Shown piece after piece: positions 55,105 through 63,103 of a stretch of DNA of 64,000 nucleotides. The notes under the pieces were generated by a model that saw only the letters and a list, made by a program, of their open reading frames with translations, was not told where the DNA came from and did no database searches. How positions within the stretch are numbered: position 1 is the stretch's first letter; each line of letters begins with the position of its first letter. The translations under genes were made by a program, and so were the position numbers. This stretch comes from G965247265 sp965247265 (GTDB lineage: Bacteria; Pseudomonadota; Gammaproteobacteria; UBA4575): positions 2,666,001-2,730,000 of the forward strand of contig OZ252002.1 in assembly GCA_965247265.1 (NCBI GenBank). Reading direction: 5' to 3'.

Positions 55105-55362
55105 TTGTACATTCATGGACAAGATGATGATGCGAATGTAGAAGATTTAATAGAACTTATGCAAATTGCTGAAAATTTGATTGAACTTGTAAATAACAAA
55201 CATGTTATAAAGCGCACATTGCACTTAGTTGAAAAAATACAAAAAGCTAAAATTCAAAATATGGATGTTATTGAAATTATGATTCTTATTGCTAATCGAG
55301 AAAATAAAGATATCGTGGATGCGATTAACGCAATGTCTTTAAAAGACGCGCAAGTGCTTTAG
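55105..55362 (+). CDS. possible small acidic protein
   Basis: 85 aa from a TTG, without a strong ribosome site. Helical and amphipathic with NVEDLIELMQIAENLIELVN and EIMILIANRENKDIVDAINA. Its last 38 bases overlap the end of the convergent 55325 gene. I do not recognise it. Codon use is ordinary. Confidence 0.35.
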   Translation: MYIHGQDDDANVEDLIELMQIAENLIELVNNKHVIKRTLHLVEKIQKAKIQNMDVIEIMILIANRENKDIVDAINAMSLKDAQVL

Positions 55363-55741
55363 GTGCATCTGGGTCGTTGTCTTTGTGCCAAAATCTTGCT
55401 GAGTTATAACCTATTTCAACATACCACTGCATGCTAGGATCTTCCACTTGCTCCAGAATTGTTTTCGATTCTTCCTTGGCTTCTTTGTCTGTAAAACCTT
55501 TGCGTTGTAAATAAGCATCCAACACTAATTTATTTTCTTCTTCGGGTACATCCATTGCTTCTGCCAAATATGCTAATGCACCAAACGTGTACATAGTAAT
55601 AACATTGTGTTGTGGCGGCGTGTAGCTTTTAATAGGTGACATTGATTTGCTTTTAATCATGAACTTTTGTAGTACTTCAAGCACATTACCGTAATTCTCA
55701 AAATTTGGTTTTTTCCCAATTATTGTTCCAAGCACAGACAC
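55325..55741 (-). CDS. hypothetical soluble protein (138 aa)
   Basis: MSVLGTIIGKKPNFENYGNV then a helical body with YTFGALAYLAEAMDVPEEEN, VLDAYLQRKGFTDKEAKEES and a C-terminal YVEIGYNSARFWHKDNDPDA. No signal or membrane segment. I cannot name a family. It marks the left edge of the integrase region. Confidence 0.6.
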   Translation of the reverse strand: MSVLGTIIGKKPNFENYGNVLEVLQKFMIKSKSMSPIKSYTPPQHNVITMYTFGALAYLAEAMDVPEEENKLVLDAYLQRKGFTDKEAKEESKTILEQVEDPSMQWYVEIGYNSARFWHKDNDPDAPKALARLLKTLR

Positions 55742-55935
55742 TAATAGGCTCCTACAATTTTACCTTTGCAGCTAATTTCTTAAATTTCTTTGATTTTCAA
55801 TTGTTTGCGGATAATTACAGCGGGTCAAGCTGCGTGTACTAGTTTGTATAAAAAAGCCGATAAACTACAGCACGTGGATCACAATGTTCTTCGCGATAAA
55901 TTCAAGGTAGTTAATATTTTCAACTATTACATATC

Positions 55936-57186
55936 ATGCAGTATCAAAACCCCAAGGTATTCTGGTGTCGCTATACGATATGTACAGAATCTGGAGTAAA
56001 AGATGATGATGGCAAGATTAGAATCACCATTATCAAGAAACGCAAAGACTACCGGATTGGTAGCTATGGTGAATACACCATTGAACAAGCCAGAAAGCGC
56101 TGCAAAGAAATTAAGGGTGCAGGTGCTGAAGGTAAAGACCTGACAAAACTAGAGAAACTCTATAAAGAGCAAGAAAATAGGCTAAAAAAATCTATTTTAG
56201 TGGCCTTTCTTGATGAACTCTATCTGCCACACATGAAAGGCAAAAAATGTGGTATAAAAATTTATACAGAATTGCGTTCTGCTTTTCAATGCTGGCACAA
56301 GAAGTCTCTTTCAGAAATAACTTCTTTTTTAATTCGCGGTTGGATAAATCAAAAAAATAAAGAAGGTGCTGGCCCTGTAGGCATGAATCGTAAGTTAGGG
56401 TACTTAAGGACGGCACTCAGTTATGCAGTTTCTCAAAACTTAATTGATGAGAACCCTTTTAATTATCTGGTCAACGATGCTGGCAAACCCAATTGGAGGC
56501 GTAAAGAGCCGAATAATAATGTGGTCAGACGTCTCTCAGATGATGAATTACAGCAGCTATTGAATGCAATGCGCGTACGTGACTACAAAAAACGAAACTC
56601 TAGCGAGAAAGTAGCACCTATTAGACTTCCCCATTGGCGCGAAACTGGATTTGCAGACCATTTAGAACCTATGACGCTTTTAGCTTTGAATTGTGGTTTG
56701 AGACGTAATGAAATCTTCTCGCTTGAATGGAGTGATATTTGTTTGGATACACACATTATTGAAGTTAAAAGCCATGTTGCCAAAAACAGCAAGTCACGCA
56801 TTGTGCCGATGACTTCTGTAATAGAAGAAGTCCTTAAAATTTGGAAACAACAGTATCCACATCATTCCAGTGATGAGGACTTAGTATTTAGAAGTAACAA
56901 ACGTAGGAAATGAGGAAAACCTGAGGAAAGATTTATGTTTGGAAGCATATCAACAGTATGGAAAGGTTTAAGAAAACTGGCCAACTTACCAAATTTTCGT
57001 TTTCATGATTGCCGGCATCACTACGCTTCTCAATTAGCAACTGATGGATTTAGCCTTTATGAAATAAAAGAAATTTTAGGTCACAGTGATATAAAAATTA
57101 CCGAACGCTACGCCAAATTTATGCCAGGTAATCTTGCTGCAAAAGTACGCGAAAAAACACAGCACTATGAAAAAATTTATGGCTAG
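55936..57186 (+). pseudogene. tyrosine recombinase (tRNA-island integrase) with in-frame UGA
   Basis: About 416 codons. The arm-type N-terminus is shortened (SGVKDDDGKIRITIIKKRKD then YRIGSYGEYTIEQARK). A SAM-like core-binding domain and the catalytic domain follow, with the first Arg in LLALNCGLRRNEIFSLEW. A TGA at 56911-56913 follows ...RSNKRRK, and the same frame continues GKPEERFMFGSISTVWKGLR. It then shows the HxxR in FHDCRHHYASQLATDGFSL and the nucleophile Tyr in LGHSDIKITERYAKF. All catalytic residues exist, but in two pieces. It faces the 3' end of tRNA-Met at 57857, the usual target side for such elements. Confidence 0.8.
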
Positions 57187-57307
57187 ATTGGCTGCTTACG
57201 TCAAAAGCCGCTAATTCTCAGCTGTTAAGGTGGTCGATGATGTAATAAGTTTAAAATCCTCGGCTCAGGCAATTAACTACCTAGGAGAAGATAAAGCTTG
57301 ATAAATT

Positions 57308-57508
57308 CTATTTCATCAATGCTGAGCTAGCAGGTTTCTGTATGGAGACATCACGTGTTATCAATTCCGGCGTCATCAAGCGAACTTGCGTGTCACCATA
57401 TTGCATGACGATATGAAGATCCGCTCCTAAAGCCTCACAATATGCTGTTAGAGTACTGATTAGCATGTAACGACCTTGATCTTTTAGAACAACTGCAACC
57501 TTATTGCA
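57308..57508 (-). pseudogene. XRE-type antitoxin/HTH protein remnant
   Basis: The open frame reads CNKVAVVLKDQGRYMLISTL, TAYCEALGADLHIVMQYGDT and QVRLMTPELITRDV to a TAG at 57308. The STLTAYCEALGADLHIV stretch is typical of the C-terminal part of HigA/XRE-type antitoxins. No start codon or complete helix-turn-helix is present. It is likely a leftover of a toxin-antitoxin locus within the island. Confidence 0.55.
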
Positions 57509-57732
57509 TAGACTGTTTATATAGTGGCAGTGTTATTGACGAAGCTCACTTAACAGAACATGACATGCTTATTACTGACTTATTACATAAGCTTAAATGC
57601 AATCAATGCAGTAGCAAGGATGTAACGTTAAAGTTAATTACAAATGAAGCTACGCCGCAACTAGACAGATCGAATGTAGCTATTTTTTCGGATAATTTGA
57701 GGACAGCTAGAATCACATCAATTGGCTGTTAG
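57502..57732 (+). pseudogene. zinc-ribbon-like ORF fragment
   Basis: YCIDCLYSGSVIDEAHLTEH then DMLITDLLHKLKCNQCSSKD, ending ...ARITSIGC before a TAG. Two CxxC pairs suggest a small zinc-binding protein. The N-terminus is missing. An internal ATG at 57565 could start a 55-aa product. The remaining parts of 57187-57850 show no supported gene. Confidence 0.4.
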
Positions 57733-57856
57733 CAGATATTTATCTAAACTAGTCTTATATATATGATAAATAGCTCTCATTGCAGGAATTGTGCAGGAAT
57801 AATCTATTCTGCTATATCCAATATTAAGAAATATTAATATAATTCATTGATTTAAT

Positions 57857-57933
57857 TGGTGGCTATGGGTGGACTTGAACCACCGACCCCAGCATTATGA
57901 ATGCTGTGCTCTAACCAACTGAGCTACATAGCC
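57857..57933 (-). tRNA. tRNA-Met (CAT), elongator type
   Basis: 77 bases including encoded CCA. The acceptor GGCTATG pairs with CATAGCC; the D arm is AGCTCAGTTGGTTAGAGC. The anticodon stem-loop is CAGCA-TTCATAA-TGCTG with CAT anticodon, and the T arm is GGTGG-TTCAAGT-CCACC. It closely follows the elongator Met pattern rather than the initiator. Its 3' end faces the integrase remnant. Confidence 0.95.
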
Positions 57934-58021
57934 ATATACGAATTGGATCGCGGATCCTTACTAAAAGGATCCTGGAAGTGTCAATTCTACATAGAAATTA
58001 GCTAGAAATAGTAGAATACTT

Positions 58022-59113
58022 CTATACATTAAAACGGAAATGCACCACATCTCCTTCCTGCATCACATATTCTTTACCTTCAAGGCGCAATTTACCCTTT
58101 TCTTTGGCACCGTGCTCACCCTTTGAATCAATATAATCCTGATAACTGATTACTTCCGCCCGGATAAATCCTTTCTCAAAATCAGTGTGAATTTTCCCTG
58201 CAGCATTGGGAGCACTCGCGCCATGTTCCACTGTCCATGCCCGCGCTTCTTTAGGCCCTGCAGTAAAAAAGGTCTGCAGCCCTAGCAGTTCATAACCAAC
58301 ACGAATCACTTTATTTAAACCTGCCTCATCAAGACCAAGCTCTTTTAAATATTCTTTTATTTCATCTGATGAGAGCTGTATCAGTTCTTGTTCTATTTTT
58401 GCGCTAATCGGAATTACTTGACTATCTTGATCAGCTGCAATTTTATTTAATTGATCGAGATGCGCGTTATTTTCAAACCCATTCTCTTCTACATTTGCAA
58501 TATAAAAAACAGGCTTATTGGTTATCAAATGTAATTCATTAATTAGTTGCGCTTCATCGGATGAAAAGTGAAATTTAAATGCAAAATTATCTGCTTCCAA
58601 ATGATGTTTCAGTCTACTGTAAATATTTAGTTGCCCTACCGCTTCTTTATTACCAGATTTTGCAAGGCGCTCAACTTTTGCAATTGCTTTTTCGACAGAT
58701 TCAATATCTGACAAAATAAGCTCAGTGTTAATGGTTTCTATATCAGACAATGGGTCAATTTTGCCATCGACATGAATTACATTGTCATCGTCAAAGCATC
58801 GCACCACATGTGCTATGGCGTCTGTTTCACGTATATGGCCCAAAAATTGATTCCCCAACCCTTCTCCTTTTGATGCGCCCGCAACCAATCCAGCAATATC
58901 TACAAACTCTATTGTCGTGGGAATAGTTTGTTTAGATTCAGCGATTTCTGCTAATGCATCCAATCGAGTATCCGGAACAGGCACAATGCCGACATTAGGA
59001 TCGATGGTGCAAAATGGATAGTTTTCTGCCGCAATCTCGGCCGCAGTTAATGCATTAAATAAGGTTGATTTGCCTACATTAGGCAATCCAACAATTCCGC
59101 ATTTAAAGCCCAT
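58022..59113 (-). CDS. ychF: redox-regulated ATPase YchF
   Basis: 363 aa Obg-family P-loop protein that prefers ATP and interacts with ribosomes. The G1 motif is GIVGLPNVGKSTLFNALT, followed by FVDIAGLVAGASKGEGLGNQ and the NVEENGF-type specificity region. The C-terminal TGS domain ends GKEYVMQEGDVVHFRFNV. It is followed, in the order pth, rplY and prs, by a conserved gammaproteobacterial block transcribed leftward. Confidence 0.96.
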   Translation of the reverse strand: MGFKCGIVGLPNVGKSTLFNALTAAEIAAENYPFCTIDPNVGIVPVPDTRLDALAEIAESKQTIPTTIEFVDIAGLVAGASKGEGLGNQFLGHIRETDAIAHVVRCFDDDNVIHVDGKIDPLSDIETINTELILSDIESVEKAIAKVERLAKSGNKEAVGQLNIYSRLKHHLEADNFAFKFHFSSDEAQLINELHLITNKPVFYIANVEENGFENNAHLDQLNKIAADQDSQVIPISAKIEQELIQLSSDEIKEYLKELGLDEAGLNKVIRVGYELLGLQTFFTAGPKEARAWTVEHGASAPNAAGKIHTDFEKGFIRAEVISYQDYIDSKGEHGAKEKGKLRLEGKEYVMQEGDVVHFRFNV

Positions 59114-59116
59114 TGA

Positions 59117-59701
59117 TTATTCCTTTGTGTGCAATTTTTTCATTGCAGACTCCATTTCACCTATTAGCATGTCATCTAGGGAGACCAATGTTCCGTCAAT
59201 CACACAATCAATTGCTATACGTTCTTGTTTGCCTGGCCTTTTTAATACGTAATCAACAACATCTTCTTTTTTTCCGGGATGCCCAACACCTAGCCGTAAG
59301 CGCCAAAAGTTTTGATTTAAATGAGAAAAAATACTTCGCAACCCATTATGACCCCCATGGCCCCCTGCCCACTTTAATTTTGCAGCACCATTGGGCAGAT
59401 CAATTTCATCATGGGCAACTAAAATTTGTTCGGTAGGAATTTTATAAAAGTCTGTAAAAGCACGTAAAAATTCACCGCTATCATTCATATAGGTGAGAGG
59501 TTTAAGTATCCATATTTTTTCACCCTTAAAGGAAAAATGAGAAACTTCGCCATTGAATTTAGACTGGTGTTTAAAATCTACACCTTCACTTCTAGCAAGT
59601 GCCTCCACAAACCAAAACCCGGCGTTATGCCGGGTTTGCTCATGTTTTTCGCCAGGATTACCGAGACCGGCAATTAGACGTATGCCGCTATGCTTTGACA
59701 C
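59117..59701 (-). CDS. pth: peptidyl-tRNA hydrolase
   Basis: 194 aa. Releases peptides from stalled peptidyl-tRNA. Motifs are IAGLGNPGEKHEQTRHNAGF with the catalytic His, LKPLTYMNDSGEFL, AHDEIDLPNGAAKLKWAGGH and NGLRSIFSHLNQNFWRLRLG. It begins with GTG (59701). The stop is 3 bases before ychF. Confidence 0.95.
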   Translation of the reverse strand: MSKHSGIRLIAGLGNPGEKHEQTRHNAGFWFVEALARSEGVDFKHQSKFNGEVSHFSFKGEKIWILKPLTYMNDSGEFLRAFTDFYKIPTEQILVAHDEIDLPNGAAKLKWAGGHGGHNGLRSIFSHLNQNFWRLRLGVGHPGKKEDVVDYVLKRPGKQERIAIDCVIDGTLVSLDDMLIGEMESAMKKLHTKE

Positions 59702-59712
59702 TCTTTAACTAG

Positions 59713-60411
59713 CTATTTAGATTCATCTCCAGAAGATTGATCATCATCTTCGGCTTTAGTTTCTGTATCTTCTTCTGCTTCAGTACCTTCAACATCCTCT
59801 GTCTCAGGCGCTTCAGGTTCCTCTTCCACTGCGCGCTTAACGTGTACTGATATAACTACGTGATCATGCCCTTCACCATGTGTAAGTTCTATAATGGTGA
59901 CACCTTCAGGAACTTGTAATTCACTTAAGTGAATAGCTTCATTTAATTTAAGATCCGCAGCATCGACCTCGATAAATTCAGGCAAATGCTTAGGCAAACA
60001 TGATATTTCTATTTCAACTAGATTATGACTAATTGCACCACCCTCAAGCTTAACACCAGGACACGACTCTTCATTAATAAAGTGAATTGGAACATGCACA
60101 TTAATTTCAGTATCTTCACGAACCCGCAAAAGATCCATATGTAAAATTTTAGGCTTATGCGGATGTCGTTGTATTTCACGCAAAATAGTTTTTTGCGGTT
60201 TACCCTCTACATTAATTGTCAAAATATGTGAGTAAAATGCCTCATGCTCCAAGCTATGCATTAAAGTCTCATGCTCAAGCGCGACAGATACTGGATCTTC
60301 GCCACCACCATAAATTATGGCAGGCACTTTCCCTTGCTTTCGTAATCTTCGGTTGGCGTTTTTACCACGTTCACTTCGTGGCTCTGCTGCCAATGTAAAA
60401 TCAAGACTCAT
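59713..60411 (-). CDS. rplY: 50S ribosomal protein L25 (CTC-type)
   Basis: 232 aa, the long form of L25 with a C-terminal TL5/CTC domain, plus an acidic tail after residue ~195. The 5S rRNA binding domain has RSERGKNANRRLRKQGKVPA and QRHPHKPKILHMDLLRV. A strong GGAGAAG site precedes the ATG. Located between prs and pth, as is common in gammaproteobacteria. Confidence 0.93.
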   Translation of the reverse strand: MSLDFTLAAEPRSERGKNANRRLRKQGKVPAIIYGGGEDPVSVALEHETLMHSLEHEAFYSHILTINVEGKPQKTILREIQRHPHKPKILHMDLLRVREDTEINVHVPIHFINEESCPGVKLEGGAISHNLVEIEISCLPKHLPEFIEVDAADLKLNEAIHLSELQVPEGVTIIELTHGEGHDHVVISVHVKRAVEEEPEAPETEDVEGTEAEEDTETKAEDDDQSSGDESK

Positions 60412-60474
60412 TATCTTCTCCAGCTATATTCGTTTTCTTCGTTCAATTTTAAATTTCGAATTACTATCACCCAA

Positions 60475-61449
60475 TTAATCCATATATAAAGTACTGACTG
60501 ATTCTTCCTGATTAATTCGTCGCATTGATTCTGCAATTAACCCTGAAACCTTTAACTGACGAATTTGAGAGCATGCCTTGGCATCATCGCGGAGCGGAAT
60601 TGTATCAGTTACAACCAATTCATCCAGTGTTGAATTTTCGATATTTTCGATGGCTTTGCCTGATAGTACCGGATGAGTGGCATATGCCTGTACACTCTGA
60701 GCACCATGCTTTTTCAAAGCACTTGCCGCTTGGCACAATGTTCCTGCAGTATCGACCAAATCATCAATTATGACGCAATCTTTACCATCGACCTCACCAA
60801 TTATATTCATTACTTCAGCTTGATTTGCCATCGGCCGACGTTTATCAATGATTGCCAAGTCTGCATCATCCAATCTTTTTGCAAGTGCTCGAGCACGTAC
60901 CACACCCCCTACATCTGGTGAAACAACAATTAAATTAAGGTGTTTACGTTTATAGACATCACCTAACAAAACGGGTGATGCATAAATATTATCAACGGGG
61001 ATATCAAAAAATCCTTGAATTTGATCTGCATGCAAGTCAACCGTTAGCACGCGATCAGTTCCAACACTAGCGAGCAAATTTGCTATTACTTTTGCCGATA
61101 TGGGCACTCGAACTGACCGTACACGTCGATCCTGGCGTGAATAACCGAAATAAGGAATGACCGTTGTGATGCGATCTGCTGATGCGCGCTTTAACGCATC
61201 AACAATTATAAGTAACTCCATTACGTTATCATTGGTGGGCATACATGTTGGCTGCACGACAAACACATCTTTGCCACGTACATTTTCCTGAATTTCAACT
61301 TGCACTTCGCCATCACTAAATTGACTGATTAAGGCTTTGCCTGTGCGAATATTTAAATGATCAGCTATATCTTCAGCAAGTTGCGGATTCGCATTGCCCG
61401 CAAAAACCATTAAATTTGTATCGTCCGGCAATGTTCTTTGATGAATCAT
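60475..61449 (-). CDS. prs: ribose-phosphate pyrophosphokinase
   Basis: 324 aa. Makes PRPP from ribose 5-phosphate and ATP. Motifs are FAGNANPQLAEDIADHL, SDGEVQVEIQENVRGKDVFV, RQDRRVRSVRVPISAKVIAN, the binding loop VVSPDVGGVVRARALAK, and CVIIDDLVDTAGTLCQAA. It lies downstream of tRNA-Gln and ispE on the same strand, the classical ispE-tRNAGln-prs arrangement. Confidence 0.96.
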   Translation of the reverse strand: MIHQRTLPDDTNLMVFAGNANPQLAEDIADHLNIRTGKALISQFSDGEVQVEIQENVRGKDVFVVQPTCMPTNDNVMELLIIVDALKRASADRITTVIPYFGYSRQDRRVRSVRVPISAKVIANLLASVGTDRVLTVDLHADQIQGFFDIPVDNIYASPVLLGDVYKRKHLNLIVVSPDVGGVVRARALAKRLDDADLAIIDKRRPMANQAEVMNIIGEVDGKDCVIIDDLVDTAGTLCQAASALKKHGAQSVQAYATHPVLSGKAIENIENSTLDELVVTDTIPLRDDAKACSQIRQLKVSGLIAESMRRINQEESVSTLYMD

Positions 61450-61491
61450 AATGACTGCAGTACCTGCTGCTTACTTTTAGCTTCAATAAAT

Positions 61492-61566
61492 TGGCTGGGC
61501 CGGCAGGATTCGAACCTGCGAATGCCGGGATCAAAACCCGGTGCCTTACCACTTGGCGACGGCCCA
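61492..61566 (-). tRNA. tRNA-Gln (TTG)
   Basis: 75 bases with encoded CCA. The anticodon stem-loop is CCGGG-TTTTGAT-CCCGG with TTG anticodon. Acceptor TGGGCCG and T-arm GCAGG-TTCGAAT-CCTGC are well formed. It sits between prs and ispE, a common gammaproteobacterial location. Confidence 0.95.
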
Positions 61567-61602
61567 ATAATTTGCATTGCACTATACTTAAAAATACTCA
61601 TA

Positions 61603-62451
61603 TTACGAATATATCATTGAGTTATTCATGCCTTTAACTACATACGCAAAAAAATCTGCCGGACACGTAATAGCAATTTCTTCTGCGAGCTGCTGTGTGT
61701 CACAGGGTGTAAACAAGCTACTTCCCGAACCCGTGAGCCTAGCTGGCGAATGTTGATTTAACCATTGATATGCACGTGCAACGTCAGGCTGCCGACAAGC
61801 TATTGGCTCAAACACATTTTTTGTGTGCTGCTGCGTAAAGTCGCGTATTTTGATGGGCGTACAATTTCGTGTCAAATGTGGGTCTTTAAACATTGTCTGA
61901 GTATCTAAATGTACGTTGGGATACACCACTACATACCATGGTTCAGGTAATGTGATGGGCACTAACTTTTCACCGATCCCCTCGATCCAACTTGCTTCGC
62001 CACGTATAAAAACAGGCACGTCTGCCCCAAGCTGCCTACCCAAATCTTCCAATTGCTGCATTTTTAGCCCACATCCCCAAACCTGATTTAATGCTAATAA
62101 TGTGGTCGCCGTGCTTGAGCTGCCGCCGCCTAATCCTGCGCCAAGTGGAATGACTTTTTTAACCTCAATATCTACGCCATGTTGGGTGGAGCAATTTTTC
62201 TGTAAAAGTTTTGCTGCACGAATTACTAAATCATTTTGTGGTGAAATATTTCGATTGGAGTAGTGGCAATTGATTTCGTTATCAGACCGAACCGTAAATT
62301 TCAACTCATCACATAAGTTAATAAATTGAATGACACTTTGCAGTAAATGGAAACCATCTTCTTGCTGCCCAATTATATGTAAAAAGAGATTTAATTTTGC
62401 GGGTGCCCGCCACACTCGCGCGGCTAATTCATCGGAAGCTTTATTATTCAA
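61603..62451 (-). CDS. ispE: 4-diphosphocytidyl-2-C-methyl-D-erythritol kinase
   Basis: 282 aa GHMP kinase of the MEP isoprenoid pathway. Seen are RAPAKLNLFLHIIGQQEDGF, the ATP-binding KVIPLGAGLGGGSSSTATTL, and ARLTGSGSSLFTPC. The start is a TTG at 62449-62451, since no ATG precedes the conserved core. Between lolB and tRNA-Gln, as expected for this operon. Confidence 0.95.
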   Translation of the reverse strand: MNNKASDELAARVWRAPAKLNLFLHIIGQQEDGFHLLQSVIQFINLCDELKFTVRSDNEINCHYSNRNISPQNDLVIRAAKLLQKNCSTQHGVDIEVKKVIPLGAGLGGGSSSTATTLLALNQVWGCGLKMQQLEDLGRQLGADVPVFIRGEASWIEGIGEKLVPITLPEPWYVVVYPNVHLDTQTMFKDPHLTRNCTPIKIRDFTQQHTKNVFEPIACRQPDVARAYQWLNQHSPARLTGSGSSLFTPCDTQQLAEEIAITCPADFFAYVVKGMNNSMIYS

Positions 62452-62473
62452 TTTTGTTAAAACTTACAATTCA

Positions 62474-63103
62474 CTACATTGAAAAATTTAAATTCCATTT
62501 ATCAATTTTAACGTTTGCGTTCAAAGTTGCGCTGGATATTTTGATAAAGGCTGGCAATTCTGGATTCCCAGCATGGTAGCGATCATAGTCTATGACCCAA
62601 CCTGCTTGATGGAGCTGTTTCAATCGACCTTGATCATCTAACTCTAGTGAAGCATAAGCTTGTTCAGGATCAGGAATGCCACGCATCCAGTACTGCAAAC
62701 CATATATGGGTAAAGAATAGCCAAATAATTCTTGCATTAACGATTCCGGATTACTTGCAGAAAATCTCTCGCCCTTAGAAGTATTTAATTGAACATTACT
62801 TTCATCACCTATTAATTCTGCAACTTTTCTGCCCAAGGGGCCATGCATATCGATATTAAAATTACTTTCTTGCTGTTTCCAATGAACACCCGCTCGAAAC
62901 CCTTCACTATTTGATTTCCCCGCGATACGACCCTTCAAGCTCCATGCTTGAATAGCTTCAAGATTGATACGATGCAGTTCCCAAGCAGCTTGCTTGTTTA
63001 TGGTTGCATCTTCGGTAGATGGCTTCTCAATTGTGGCGCAGGCATTCAATACTAATATGAATCCAATAAAAACGCCGAGTTGGCGCATTTGCAAATACAT
63101 CAC
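62474..63103 (-). CDS. lolB: outer-membrane lipoprotein LolB
   Basis: 209 aa. Receives lipoproteins from LolA and inserts them into the outer membrane. The lipobox is GFILVLNAC (Cys near residue 22). The mature part has WSLKGRIAGKSNSEGFRAGV, the HWKQQESNFNIDMHGPLGRK, LMQELFGYSLPIYGLQYWMR and QAGWVIDYDRY segments. The GTG start overlaps the preceding TPR gene's stop; an ATG at 63100 or 63088 is equally possible. Confidence 0.92.
   Translation of the reverse strand: MMYLQMRQLGVFIGFILVLNACATIEKPSTEDATINKQAAWELHRINLEAIQAWSLKGRIAGKSNSEGFRAGVHWKQQESNFNIDMHGPLGRKVAELIGDESNVQLNTSKGERFSASNPESLMQELFGYSLPIYGLQYWMRGIPDPEQAYASLELDDQGRLKQLHQAGWVIDYDRYHAGNPELPAFIKISSATLNANVKIDKWNLNFSM

Noticed and set aside
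29856..57186. Reassigned genetic code (UGA = Trp) for the organism
   Set aside because: Trp is encoded by TGG throughout intact genes, and TGA ends several genes (mazG, rnt, scpA, yciO, cytochrome). An AT-rich genome with this code would use TGA for most Trp.
55006..57850. Duplicate tRNA-Met 3' end as a second attachment site
   Set aside because: I searched by eye for the tRNA tail near the integrase and found no convincing second copy within the window.
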